DNA of 64,000 nt from Colocasia esculenta (taxonomy: Eukaryota > Streptophyta > Magnoliopsida > Alismatales > Araceae): contig JACBKR010001157.1 in assembly GCA_014218235.1 (NCBI GenBank), positions 310,001 to 374,000 of the forward strand, in the 5' to 3' direction. A program made the translations under genes and the position numbers. Below, piece after piece: positions 35,764-47,591 of the stretch. Within the stretch, counting starts at the first letter, position 1, and the number at the start of each line of letters is the position of its first letter. Below the pieces are notes generated by a model that was given only the letters and a program-made list of their open reading frames with translations, ran no database searches and was not told the origin of the DNA.

Positions 35764-36849
35764 TAGGGGTGTAAACGAGCAGAGTAGTATGCTGCTCACA
35801 CTCTGTTCGTTAATTTTTAATCGAGTTCGAGCCGAGCTCGAGCTATATCGAGTATTGAAAATGCCTGTTCAAACTCGGCTCGTTTAAATACTCTCGAGCT
35901 CGAGCCCTTAACGAGTATTTTAACGAGCTTAATTGAATTTGCGAGTTCGTATATATAAGTAAGTTCAATCCAATCTATAAGTAAAAAATTGATCGTTCAT
36001 AAGACCTAAATTTATCTTATTTCAAACTCATATCTTAATAGTTTTGATAAGTTACTTAATTTAACTATTTTAATATAATGTTTGAAATATATTCATAATT
36101 TGTTACAAGCAATATGAGATTAATAGATAGACACCACAAGGAAGAGGGTTGGTGTGCGATAAGGTAGGGGCGGTGCTGTAACTCCCCTACGCACACTACC
36201 TAGAGCCCCCTTTCTGCACCGTTGGTGAAGGTACTGCGGCCGCCGAGAGCACCGTTTGCCACTGACGGATGGCCCACAGTGGTCGCCTGAAGATGCCAGT
36301 GGCCGACAACGCACCCCTCGGTCCCACCGGGGGGCTCACCTACTGCGCAGGTCGATCTCGAGAGGAAGAAGATACTTGATCTACTGGGGGACCTTGCAAC
36401 ACTAAATTTTATGTTCATGCCCCTATTTACATGATCTATGTATATACCCTCATTTGCATAATTTGTGTATATACACTGTGGATTTAGTCTATGACATTTA
36501 AGCCCTCAAAAATATTTTATATTATAATAATAACTGTATAAAAACAAATAAATATTTTTATATTAATATATACTTATTATATTTAAAGAAATATTTAAAT
36601 GAAGTGTTAACGAGTACTTAGACAAGCTCTTAACGAGTATTTAATCGAGCTCTTAACGAGCTCTTAAACGAATTGTTCACGAGTATAATCGAGTCGAGCT
36701 CACATGTGTTCAAACTCGGCTCGTTTATGAATCGAGCTTTTTTTCTTGTTCAAGGTCGGCTCGTTAATTAAATAAACAAGCCGGACCGAGCTTTTATCGA
36801 GTCGAGTTTCGAACTACCCGTCGAACGTATCGGCTCGTTTACACCCCTA
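35764..36849. mobile_element. Non-autonomous hAT element, 1086 bp, TSD CTCACAGA
   Basis: TAGGGGTGTAAACGAGC at the left and its exact complement at the right form 17-bp terminal inverted repeats. CTCACAGA flanks at 35756-35763 and 36850-36857. Subterminal regions (35820-35950, 36605-36835) are packed with GAGCTCG/CTCGTT motifs in both orientations. The middle carries an unrelated GC-rich block (about 36120-36400), so it may have captured foreign DNA. No transposase. Confidence 0.92.
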
Positions 36850-36894
36850 CTCACAGAGTGACCCAAAAGTGCAAGTCAGTATATAGAGAAAAAT

Positions 36895-37390
36895 TTACTG
36901 CACTACTGTAGCAGTAAGTGCACCAATCTGGCATCTAAGGTGACGCCCGTGTGGCGCTGCCTTAGATGCCACATGGCGGCAGCAAGTAGTGGGCGGTGGT
37001 GACCGCCGGTGGTAGGAGGTGGCGACCGGCAGCGGCCGGTGACAGTGCGCAACAGTGAGTGATTGGGCTCCAAAATATAAACTTTAGACTCTAAAATACA
37101 AATCCTGAGTTCCAAAATACTGCCCTTAGGGTTTAAAAATATTTTCTGAACTTTTAATATTAATTTGGGCACCAAAATAAAGACATTGAGCTCCAAAATA
37201 CAAACTATGACTCCAAAATATAAATTTGAGCTCCAAAATAATAATTTTGGATTCTACTGTTGTCGCCGACCACCGCCGCCTCTGCTAATCCACATGACAA
37301 CCTGTGTGACGTCCAACAAGACGCCACGCGGGCTACCATCAGACACTTACTGCATTTGGTGCACTGCAGCAAGTGCAATTAACCTTTCTC
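36895..37390. mobile_element. MITE-like element with ~60-bp inverted ends
   Basis: The left terminal region (gcagtaagtgcacc... cccgtgtggcg, 36911-36957) and the complement of the right region (gcagtgcacc...gcagtaagtg...cccgcgtggcg, about 37320-37370) match imperfectly. The inner part (37070-37245) is a degenerate 20-30-base minisatellite built on ctccaaaatacaaa. GC-rich flanks with GGTGGCGACCGG sit between. Ends and target duplication are unresolved. Confidence 0.5.
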
Positions 37391-37553
37391 CAGTACATAA
37401 AATCAGAACATTATCGAGTAATACTTGATGCAGCACGGGTGGTGTAAGTGGTGTGACAGTGTGCCAAGTATATCTCCTTTCTCATCATCTTTCACCAAGT
37501 GTCCCTCTTCACATCACCCTTTTGACTTTGGGAAGTTTCCCCAATCCCCCATT

Positions 37554-37569
37554 GGGGGGGGGGGGGGGG
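37554..37569 (+). repeat. (G)16 run
   Basis: Sixteen G in a row, within a region of repeated CCCCATTGGGGG / GGGTGGGCAC palindromic words (37540-37680). Confidence 0.9.
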
Positions 37570-37794
37570 CCGAGGTCAAATGCCCCCCATTGGGGGTGGG
37601 CACACACTTAAGGTTGTGCCCACCCGTAATGGGGGATATAGTCTGGTGCACACCCTCATTGGAGGGTGTGCACCAAGACTAACTATTTGACTTTTCTGCT
37701 TGATCGTTGATATACTTTTAATGCATCTGGCATCAAGGCCTCCCTTTCCAAAAAAAAAAATTTTGCCCGCCAAAATATGTTTTAGTCTTTCTGA

Positions 37795-38000
37795 CTTTTC
37801 AAAACATGTTGGTGCTCTCGAAAGCACATTTCCACTCCCAAAAGCACGCTTTTTAAGCTCCAAACCATGTGCCCTTGAGAACATAAATGTGCTCTCCAGA
37901 GCATATTTGTGCTCTCAGGAACACAAATGTGCACTGATGCATGTATTTGTGCTCTTGAGCATATGTCAAAGTACATTTGTGCTCTCGAGCACATTTTTTA
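37795..38000. repeat. Minisatellite of palindromic tgtgctc(t)cgagcac words
   Basis: About eight degenerate copies of a 20-28-base word with GTGCTCT and AGCAC(A) inverted halves. Open frames through it on both strands are a by-product of the repeat. Confidence 0.7.
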
Positions 38001-38039
38001 TCGACAAATTTTTTTAAAAAATTGAAGGCTATGTGCACT

Positions 38040-38879
38040 AATGCACGCTAACATAGGTGCATTAAAAGCAAGAGCCATGTTTTAATGTCTGATATGGAAA
38101 CCATTGAACTCTTGCCTATGTTGCCTTGTGCTGGTATATAGAAAGTGAGCAGCAGTAGAAAAGAGATGATAGATCATACATTTTCGGGGAGAGGGGGGGG
38201 GAGAAGAACTGCCAACAATCAAATTCCAAACATTGAAAAACATATTGGGGAAGAGCAAATAGCCTTGTTAACGGTTGGAAGTGGAAAATTCTCTCGTTTT
38301 TTGTGTTTAGTGTTTTCATTTGCGAGCGTGCTAGTTTGTAAAACAGACATTTAAGGTTCGCTTAAAGTAAGATATTTATATGTCCATTTACTAGACAATA
38401 TTATTCTGCGTGATTTATTTTATCAGATGATTAGGGTTTTGTGTATTGAACATTTTCCCAATGACCACAATCAATGTTAATTTACATCGAGATGAACTCG
38501 AACACCTTTGATTCTCTGTCAAAAAACACATTTCGCCTCTATTTGTTGTGAGTCTTGTGACAACTATGACCTTAACGGTCGCCCTTTATGGGTACACATT
38601 TTTGCAGAGAAAATTGATAACTTTATTACTTGTACATATGTAATTTAAATTACAATTGGTCTTTCAAGACCTGTACAAGTGGTCCCGATTATACAATCAG
38701 ACCAATTTTAGTTGACTACAGTCGATCCAGCTGGAAGTCTAGGCGATTCAAGGACTTCCCACCGGAATCGAATCCCCAACCGTCGATCCAATCCAAGATC
38801 GAGTGATCCTGGGCCGATCCTGGCGATTTTGCCTTCCATGCTGGGTCCCGCTCCACCGAGCTGTGCAAACAATATGGGC
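38040..38879. other. Unassigned DNA with purine-rich tract
   Basis: Nothing recognised apart from a G-rich run near 38186-38200. A region near 38720-38830 with gatcca/gcgatt words resembles the ends of the foldback hAT at 32056-33213 and may be the left end of a related, disrupted element. Confidence 0.3.
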
Positions 38880-39640
38880 CTTTTGTGATTTCCTCCCTTT
38901 AAGGGGACTTTTCTGCAACTTCTTGCTCTTAAAGAAATTTTCTACAATTTCTTGCCCTTCAAGAACTTTACCGCAATTCTCCACCCTTTGAAGGATTTTG
39001 CTACAACTCCCTGCCCTTTTTGGGAATCCTGCAACTTTTCCATGTCAGGGTATTTCTACAAATATCAACTGTCATGATCAGAGAACTGAAAACTTGGTTA
39101 ACGTTGTCTTTCAAAGAAAAAATCCAGAGAAAATTTGGACAACATTATATCCATGATTGTTCAAGAGCTCATTACTATTTCCTGACATTTCCAAGCACCC
39201 CCGCTATTTCTTGGTATTTTCAGACCTTTTGCGATTAGCTGCTATCCACGGGTCATTTCCGTCATTTCTTGACTTTCCCGATCAGTTACAGGTATTTCCG
39301 TCATTAACTAACTTTTCCCAGATGCTTCTGTCATTTTTTGGCCTTCTCGAACATTTCTGCCATTTCTTGGCTCTTCTAAGTGGTCCCGGATACTTCTGCA
39401 ATTAATTGACTTTCCTGGATGCTTCTGCCATTTCTTGGCTTGCTTGGACTTCTCCGCCATTTCTTAGTGTTTCCTAGCATTCACTGCACCCACAAATACC
39501 TTCGCCATTCCTCGGTGTTCCGAGTGCTTTTGGCCATTTCTCAGGTGTTCCCGAGTGCTTTTGGCCATTTACTGACTTTCTCAGGTGTCTTTGCCATTGA
39601 TCAGCATACTCGAACATATTCTCCGAGCATCTTTAACAAG
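38880..39640. repeat. Two strongly diverged ~35-bp minisatellites
   Basis: In 38890-39040, words of the type tttctgcaacttc.tgccctt.aag recur about every 37 bases. In 39160-39600, words of the type tttctgccatttcttgg.ctttcc recur at a similar step. Individual copies differ a lot. No coding signal. Confidence 0.6.
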
Positions 39641-39664
39641 TGGGATCAATCCAAGCCCGACCCA

Positions 39665-39990
39665 AGAGAGTGCACGTCGCTTTAGAGAAGTCATATGCAC
39701 GTCCCATTTTTTTCACCGGACTTTCGATTTTTAACATTCTATTCAATTTATTTGAATTATGAAACTTTTATATAGACCAAATTACGAAGGATTATAAAGA
39801 AACTATTTCGATAGAATCACCAAAATCACAATTTTCTTCTTGATTGGGAGAGTTGATTTTTTATTGATAAGAGATATGATTATTTTGATATTTTTATTGG
39901 ATTCAAATGGGGGGTACTTCCATATGTACATGTAATATCTTAAGTAAATGAAACAACAAATACTAACATTTAATTATTGATATACATATT
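39665..39990. mobile_element. Half-arm relative of the foldback hAT MITE
   Basis: agtcatatgcacgt, atttgaattat, agagttgattttttattgataagagat and gtacttcc appear in the same order as in the right arm of 32056-33213 (about 32785-33020), with many substitutions. The matching other arm is missing. It probably belongs to a larger disrupted element reaching to about 40150, where ggtcgatccgg/ccgatccgacc words recur. Confidence 0.6.
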
Positions 39991-40149
39991 GATTATGTTT
40001 ATAAATTAATAAGATTGTATCATACACTATTTTGATGTATTTCAATTAATAATGCAATCCTTATGTTTTTCATATTTTTTTCTAATTTTTTACAATTTTT
40101 ATAAGGGGTCGATCCGGCCATCCATTTTTGGTTGGCCGATCCGACCCCA

Positions 40150-40429
40150 ATCCCCTTATTATTGAACCTTTGCCTACTGCTTATACTTGCGATGTCGCAG
40201 TTTCTTATACTACTGTTGGTGTTGGGGTATGGGGTATGCTTGGTTGTAGAGATGGTAAGCAAGGCGGTGCCGTCATTGGGGAGCAAATGAGGCGGGCGAC
40301 GATGGCTTGGAGAAGAAGATCATGGAAACATAAACCATGCGAGAGAAAGATAGTGTATACAAAGGCAGAGAGATAGAAGGGGTCGGAGGAATGTTAGTAT
40401 ACTATAGATACACACAAGTTACACTCTTT
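40150..40429 (-). pseudogene. Second, shorter copy of the BAG-like pseudogene 5' flank
   Basis: From ctgcttatacttgcg through ggggtcggaggaatgtt this matches 46989-47215 closely. Only the region upstream of the IQ motif is retained here. Both copies lie directly before the left end of a palindrome, so gene remnant and palindrome were duplicated together. Confidence 0.55.
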
Positions 40430-43400
40430 CATTTGAAAAAAAAAAAATTAGAAAACTACGACAACTTTCTCACTCTACAATGATAGCTTTCATGCGTCTC
40501 CACCACCCTCTGCTTTCCGTCCATCCCGCTCTTGGATTGCTCCGGTGGCTTGTCGGATTTCTCTAACTCAGAGACTGCACCGGCAACTTGCTGGATAGTG
40601 CTCCAACGTATTTCCAATTTGTCGCGGCTGCAACTTGGTCGCTTTCCAGCCGTCAAGGGTTTTCGCTGTGCTCCAACGTCTCTTCATTCAACCCCAGTGT
40701 CGTCGGCACCAATTCCTATTCCAAGTACATATTAAAAACCCCCATTCTCCCTAATTTAGTCCGAGCACACCAACATACAGCAACATTTATGGACGCCGAT
40801 GTTGTGTCCCAAGCATCGGAAGCATTATTCTCCCTTTTTAGAGAAACTTTAAAATTATTTGGGTTGCAATGCAAACTATAGAGCAAGTGGTTCCCTCCAC
40901 GATCGAACCGAGTTGATTCTCTCTTCCCATACGACGTGGAATCTATCCGGCCATTCTCCACTCCTCATCCTATTCTCCCATCTCCCTATGTCCACCTCAT
41001 CTCACAAAAAAATGCTCGCACCATTGTGTAGTCTTCCTTTTGTGAGCAGCATCTTTCATCTGCTCGTGCTCTAGCCTTGCTTCAACATCCAGATATTGCC
41101 AAACTGTTTCTATGGAATCGAGATCAGGAGCCCTGTGTCGAATGAAAATGACTTTGATAGGTAAATGGTTGTGAAACTTGTTTACTACAGAGAACACACT
41201 TTGGTATACACTGATAATCCACAAACATTCCCAAATTCATAACAGATTTTACCCGGAGACAGAAAATGAAAATTTCATGTATCTTGTATAGAAAAGGTAT
41301 TTGAGAAGCTACAGAGATCATAGAAAAAGGGATCAGTGAGGTTAGGATTTTTTTTTCTGGAGAGATAAATGGTGTGGAGATCGCTACTTGAAAGACCTAT
41401 ACATGAAAATATATAATCTTCCTGGTGAAAATGGTGTAGAGTGATATAGTGCTATTTGTAACCGCCAGATGGAGAAACGTGGTTCATAGATATGAGAAAG
41501 GGTCTTAAAGAGGATTAGGAAACAAAATATTTTCAACTGATGCATCGCCTGTCTGAGCTTATTAACATATCAAGTCAAGTGCACAAGACTCATTCCAATA
41601 GACATGAAAAAGAGATTTCTCAGTAAAAGTCGTCTATAATTTTACGGAACAAACATGCAAAATAGACCAGACTCTAAATGTTAGGTGCTGAAGTCTCCTC
41701 TTAAACTGAGGGCATTTTTTTAGCTAATGATTCAGAAAAGAATTGTAACTAAATTGCATAGAAAAAATTGGCGACCCAATTGTGATATCATCGGTTATTT
41801 TTGTGGAACGCAGGAAGAAAATATTGATCACTTAATGGTATTGTGTGTTATAGGTGTTGAATTCTAGATGGTCCTTCGTCATGTTTTTGGCTTTTTGGCT
41901 TCTTACGAAACTTTAATATAGTTCAATAGATGTAGGAGTTTTTCAAATAGCTAGGTTAAAAGTAAACTCAGAGGGGGTATCTTCAGTTCTAAAAATTACT
42001 ACTACAGTAGCTTATTGGAGGATTCAAAAAGAGAGGAATGATGCAATTTTTAAAAGGGATAAAGTCTATGTGGAGAATATTTTTTCAAAAATCGTTATGA
42101 TCAGATTCTGATGTCATTGGAACAAGCATTTACCACTTACGCCCACAAGAAGTGCTTCCACAAACATATTATAATATTTTAAGTACTAAAGGACATTGTT
42201 AGTAGATAGAAGAAAAGATTAACTGCAATATGAATCTACAAACTCACTAACACAATCTTTCTAATTACTTTCAAATAAAGATGTTACGATGCCAGTCTTT
42301 TGTACCACTCCTTTCTACCACTCTACTTAAAACTCAAAGAAGGTAAATTATAGATTATACTACCAATTTTTATTAAAATAAAATAGAGGCAATATGTTCA
42401 AAGGAGGTGAGGAGAGATTCCTCAACATAAAAAGGAAGAAACTACACTTAAATACAAAAAACTTCATCTATAAGTACTCAACCAACATCTGCTTACTCCA
42501 ACGACATCAGAATTAGATCATAACAATTCTTAAAAGAGTATTCTACACATAGACTTTAACCCCCTTCAAAACTGCATCATTCCTTCATTTCTAAATCTCT
42601 ATGTCTAAATGCTCAAACAAACTGCTACAAGAGTCATTTTTAGAACTGAAGATACCACCTCTAAGTTTGCTTTCAGCCTAACTGTTCGAAAAACTCCCAC
42701 ATCTGTTGAACTGCACTAAAGTTTCACAAGAAGCCAAAGACATGACGAAAGACCACCTAGAATTCAACACCTATAGCACACAACACCATTAAGTGATCAA
42801 TATTTTCTTCCTGCATTCCACAAAAATAACAGATGGTGTCACAAGCAAGTCATCATTTCTTTCTATACAATTTAGTAACAATTCTTTTCTAAATCATTAG
42901 CCAAAGAAAGGCCCTCAGTTTCAGAGGAGACTTCAACATACGTCGCTCAGAGTCTGATCTGTATTGCATGTTTGTTCCATAAAATTGTAGTGTCTTTACT
43001 GAGAAATCTCTCTTTCATATCCATTGGAATGAATCCTAAACACTGGAATTGGTATGATAATAAGCTCAAACAGGTGTTGCATCAGTTGAAAATATTTTGT
43101 TTCCTAATCCACTTTAAGACCCCTTCTCAGATCTATGAATCATGTTTCACCATCTGGCGATTACAAATAGCATTGTATCACCCTACAGCATTTTTCTGTG
43201 AAAAGATTATATACTTTCAGGTATAGGTCCTTCAAGTAGCCATCTCCACACCATTTATCTCTCCAGAAAAAAAGTATCCTAACCTTATAGATCCCTTTCT
43301 CCATGATCTCTACAACTTCTCAAATACTTTTTATATACAAGATATATGAAATTTTCATTTTCTGTCTCCAGGTAAAATCAGTTATAAATTTGGAAATGTT

Positions 43401-44100
43401 TGTAGATTATCAGTGTATACCAAAGTGTGCTCTCTGTAGTAAACAAATCTCACAGTCATTTTCCTAACAAAATCATATTCATCCAACACAGGGATCCTGA
43501 CCTCCATTCCATAGAAACGGTAGGATAGTATCTGGATGTCGAAGCTATGTCAAAGCATGAACAGATGGAAGATGTTGCTCACAAAGTAAGACTACACAAT
43601 GGTGCCAGCATTTTTTTGAGAAAGGAGGTGGACATAGAGAGATGGGAGAATGGGGTGGGGAGTAGAGACCAGCAGGGTAGATGCCTCATCTTATAGGAAG
43701 AGAGAATCAACTCGTTTTGAACATGGAGGGAACCATTTGCTCTCCAGTCTGCATCTCAACCCAAGTAATTTCAAGGTTTCTCTAACAAGGGAGAATAGTG
43801 TTTCCCATGCCTATGACACGTAGCGTCGACGTCCAGAAATGTTGCGGTATGTTGGCATGCGCACTCTGATTTGGGGAGGAATGGGGGTTTTTAATAAGTA
43901 CTTGGAATAGGATTTGGCATTGACAACACTGGGCTTGGATGAAGAGGCGTCGGAGCGCAACAAAAACCTCTGGCAGTTGGAAAGCACCCAAGTTGCAGCC
44001 GCGGCAAATTAGGAATACGTTGGAACACTATCCGGCGAGCTACCGGAGCAAGTATACGAGCAAGAGAAACACACGCTCGCATTGCATACATATATAATAT
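40430..44100. repeat. Giant palindrome, copy 1 (collapsed centre)
   Basis: The left arm (about 40455-42130) and right arm (about 42491-44075) are inverted copies. The 480-bp module is at 40490-40985 and again, reversed, at 43625-44060. The LINE-tail module is at 41790-42120 and reversed at 42500-42850. The centre (42131-42490) holds the 'agtactaaaggacattgttag' block seen in the other copies, but lacks the membrane-exon block. It is therefore an internally shortened member of the family found at 47-64 kb. Confidence 0.85.
41785..42115 (+). pseudogene. LINE ORF2 tail (zf-RVT-like) remnant
   Basis: In broken frames the plus strand reads EENIDHLMVLC and later QKERNDAIF. Both match the conserved zinc-binding and 'WKERN..IF' tail of plant LINE ORF2 proteins. 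It is interrupted by stops and frameshifts. An inverted copy sits in the other arm (about 42500-42850). Confidence 0.6.
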
Positions 44101-44209
44101 AGTTGGTTTGGTGCTAAGTCGACGAACAAGTGTGTAGTGCGTTGTGTTTGTGCGCCTTCCATGCTGCACCAATTTAAAAAAATAAACATCTAATAAATAT
44201 ATCTTATAA
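44101..44209. repeat. Palindrome-family spacer
   Basis: Same ttggtttggtgctaag...cttataaac module as at 18717, 58020 and 63597. It ends abruptly at 44209. Confidence 0.7.
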
Positions 44210-44251
44210 ACCATTGGTTAGATATACAAGTCTATTTTCTATCAAAACTGG
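44210..44251 (+). repeat. 42-bp fragment of LTR C-type sequence
   Basis: It matches 21961-22002 inside LTR C at 41 of 42 positions (accattggttagat then tacaagtctattttc). The flanks are unrelated on both sides. It sits exactly where the spacer module breaks off. Confidence 0.85.
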
Positions 44252-46540
44252 GAGCTTCTTGGAATAACAGTGATCTAAGGCTAAGAAAGCAATGTCAGTA
44301 GCTCAAAAGGATATAATACATCAAGTGCATCATGCAGGTAAACAGACCATTCTGATTGAAGTATATATAACTTATCCAGATCATCAATATGAAGCACTGC
44401 TGCATTGGATATCAGAAAAACTCTGGACAGGGTTGTAACAGAAGAGACTTTGTCATGTCAAAAGAAATGAATAATGCACACAGCATGAATTCTCGGGTTT
44501 TGAAAACCATGGCCATTTGTTGAACACATGAAACAATGGCAAGGTCAGAGGAAACTCCAGAGGAACACAGCACAGATAGAATGAGATAAATTGTAATAAA
44601 ATAATTAACATGCTTTACACTATAAATAGTTGCTGTCTACTATGACCATATTGCTCCAAGAAATTCCTAACATGGATATTGCCTGTCAAGAAGCCACAAG
44701 CATTTACACTATACTAAGCTACTGATCCAAGAATCAAACAAACGACAGAGTCCAGTGGGAGGAGACAGAGGTTCTATGAATCACAGTTTTAAACAGGCCT
44801 TGTGATTTTTATAAAAATCCTGAAAGAGGAAAACAATGTAGAAGGTAAAATTTTCAAATCAGTCCTAAATGTACATTAAAGAACATGTCAAATATTTTCT
44901 AGTACAGTAGTGCTTACCTCTTCGGTAGACCTCTTTTTCTTACTCCCCTTAATTCATAAGCATCTTATAATCCACAATGCTTGTAAACAAGTAATCTCCC
45001 TAAAGATTGACTAAAAACTCACAAATTATTCATTATATCCTGAAAAGGAGCATATAGGTAGACAAAAGGAGAAAAGGACATGATGACATACAAATATGAT
45101 GAAAAGAGATAAGTAACTTCAGCAAAAAAATTCAGACCCAAGCAACTACAAATATGTATAAGAAATTAAACAAACTCCAATGAATATAGTCTCGATAAAC
45201 CTGACAGTACACATGATGACAGCATCTACTAGACGATTAGCCAATCAAACAGATATGTACCTATGTTATATACTCTACGAGACGACTAGACAAATATGTT
45301 AAACAGAGTTATTAACAAAATGTCATAATGATTCTAACAAAACCACTGTATGCTCGGCTTGTTCTAGTTATAAAATGAATAATGAAAGAACTTGAAAAAA
45401 TAAACCCCATGTTTTCAAATGCACTGCACAAACACAAGATTACATGAGCACCCCACAAAGACAACAAATGAAAAAGAACTTCGATGAACAAACCTGTAGA
45501 AATTTCCCGACCCTCCAATAGCAACTAAACAGTATGCACTGGTCAACTTCGAAAAGACACTGACTTCACAACAATTTTCTAATTGGATACCTACAAAGAT
45601 CATCAACAGAAAGAAGACAAGCGATCACAACTGCCCAAAATCTTGGATTAAAGCAATATACAAAAGACCATGCTAATCCATATTCCCCTTTTAAAACCAA
45701 GAACAACATCCCCAATCAATTAAACTAGCTTCCCAAATTCACAAAAAAGCTAAAAAGCCCTCAGGAACTTACGATCGAGTTGCCAAACATATTCAAAAGT
45801 GCAGACAATCCCTGCAATAACCAGATAACAGCGCTATAGCCACAACGATCCATAGACCACAAAACTGATGCTAAAATCATGGCCAAGAAAACCAAAAAAA
45901 AAGGATGAAACTGTGGGGTTTAAAGAAACAGGAGAAGGAAGCGTCAACCTGGGTCTGCAGCACCCTCGAGGTCTGCTCTCCCCTCCACCATCGGCCTCCC
46001 ACCTCTCCCGCCACCAGCCCTCCACCCCTCTGCCACAATCCCCCCTCCCACCACCGCCACCGTCCTGGCCGATTCCTACCCTCTCCTCCCCTCAAATAGA
46101 AAAGAAAAAAAAAAGAAGGAAAGGATGAAGGGGCTGGTGGCTCGTGGTCGAGCAGAGGGAAGACGGCGCAGTCGGACGCGACCTCTGCAGCATGAGGAAG
46201 GTGTGGCGGCAGTCGCCGTCGGGCGAGGGGGGGAGGCGTCGCAGCCGGACGCCGGCGTGGACCGGCAATTTGCGGTGGGGTTTGGGAAAAGATATCCTCA
46301 ACATTGTACATTTGTCAGTCATTTTGGTCATGTGAAATAAATATTTCTTGGTTTAATGGGCCATCATTGAATATGTTAATGTACGTGCCAACATAATTAA
46401 CATATTAACGGGCATGGGAACAGCAGTGGATCAATGCCATTTCAATGGGTTCTATTAACAACTCGTACTTTTTCGCTGAAAGCCAATCGGCCAACTCCAG
46501 CAGCAGGACTAGTTCGCAGTTGATCGATCTCTTGCCTTCC
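44252..46540. other. Unassigned 2.3 kb, possibly gene-derived
   Basis: It is not visibly repetitive within the window. On the minus strand 45773-45880 reads a 36-codon hydrophobic segment (MILASVLWSMDRCGYS...) followed by gtaagt, a good donor. 45494-45590 is preceded by ttgtag and followed by gtttgt. The phases of the two do not join, and I recognise no family. 45960-46300 is GC-rich with proline- and arginine-coding frames on both strands and resembles a 5' UTR or first exon of a plant gene on the minus strand. Treat it as an unproven gene remnant. Confidence 0.25.
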
Positions 46541-47220
46541 CGGATCGTTAGATCGGTGCTCTGAAAAGGGGAAATGCAAAGCACGGGCCGATGAATAAAT
46601 CATACAGACGACGTTTCCTTGTAGATGGATACTTGGATGGATTTGAGCTGGAGGAGCAGATCCAAGGCTTGCAGGGAAAGGGCATCGGGATTAAGGCGGG
46701 CCTGGTGTGAGAGGGACGACATGGGATCTGACAACAGTGAGGTGCTTCAGGTGGCGGAGGGCCTGGCATCGCCGGACGAGGTATAGGCGGAATAGGGCTT
46801 GGATGGTGTGGGCGGACAGGTCGCGTATCGACATGTTTGGTTTGCAGGAGGGGCCGGCGGAGCAGGCTGTTGCTTGCATGGTGGCGGATCCGGCATGGCA
46901 GCGGGAGGCGGCGGGGGAAGGGCAGAGTCTAGGGCTGCAATGCGGCTGAGCAGTGACTCGATAAGGCTCTAGGCCTTCAACCGGTGGACCTGCTGCTTAT
47001 ACTTGCGCTGCCGCGGTTTCTTCTACTGTTGTTGGTGCCGGGGTATAGGGTATGCTTGGTTGTAGAGATGGTAAGCGGGGCGGTGCCGTCGTTGAGGAGC
47101 GAAAGAGGCAAGCGACGATGGCTTGGAGCAGTAGATCATGGAAACACAAATCATCCGAGGAGAGAAAGATAGTGTATACAAAGGCAGAGTTATAGAAGGG
47201 GTCGGAGGAATGTTAGGCAG
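46541..47220 (-). pseudogene. Decayed BAG/IQ-type chaperone-regulator gene
   Basis: The minus strand reads IQALFRLYLVRRCQALRHLK (within codons of 46691-46879), which contains an IQ calmodulin-binding motif (IQxxxRxxxxRR). In a shifted frame it continues with SLQALDLLLQLKSIQ, like the first helix of a plant BAG domain. Upstream, again in a different frame, LIESLLSRIAALDSAL resembles the N-terminal part of plant BAG proteins. At least two frame changes and a premature stop after the IQ block make it a pseudogene. The BAG assignment rests on remembered family character (IQ plus 'LL.RLDSIQ'), not a search. Confidence 0.45.
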
Positions 47221-47399
47221 GAAAATACAGCTTCTGCGGCTCAGAATTGTGTTTTATTAATATAGTATAGATACACACAAATTATAATCCTTTCATTTGA
47301 AAAAGAAAAAAGCAAATCGAGACAACTTTCTCACTCTGCAGTGATGGCTTTCTCCACCACCCTCTACCTTCCGTCCCTCCCGCTCTTGGATTTGCTCTG

Positions 47400-47591
47400 A
47401 TGGCTCGTCGGATTTCTCTGCCTCGAAGAGTTGCTCCGGTAGCTTGCCGGATAGTGCTCCAACTTATTGCCAATTTGTCGCGACTGCAGCTTGGTCGCTT
47501 TCCAACTGTCAGGGGTTTTCGCTGTGCTGTAGCACATCTTCATCCAACCCTAGCGTCGTCGACGCCAAATCCTATTCCAGGTACTTATTAA
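47400..47591 (+). CDS. Open frame of the 480-bp terminal module
   Basis: A 63-codon frame (MARRISLPRRVAPVACR... ending PNPIPGTY). Related frames stay open in other module copies (40588-40881 plus, 43891-44214 minus, 63240-63497 minus). They share LQLG(R/C)FP..RGFR and (N/I)PIP(G/S)TY. The sequence after CCTATTCCAG is GTACTTAT, a possible splice donor. I do not recognise the protein. It could be a first exon captured from a host gene, or simply GC-rich DNA that stays open by chance. Confidence 0.25.
   Translation: MARRISLPRRVAPVACRIVLQLIANLSRLQLGRFPTVRGFRCAVAHLHPTLASSTPNPIPGTY

Noticed and set aside
36892..37390. CACTA transposon, because of a CACTACTG word near the left end
   Set aside because: The matching inverted CACTA end is absent at the right; the inverted similarity begins inside.
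45494..45880. Two-exon membrane protein gene on the minus strand
   Set aside because: Splice-like signals exist, but the phases do not join and the second segment has a stop in the joined frame; kept only as an unassigned region.
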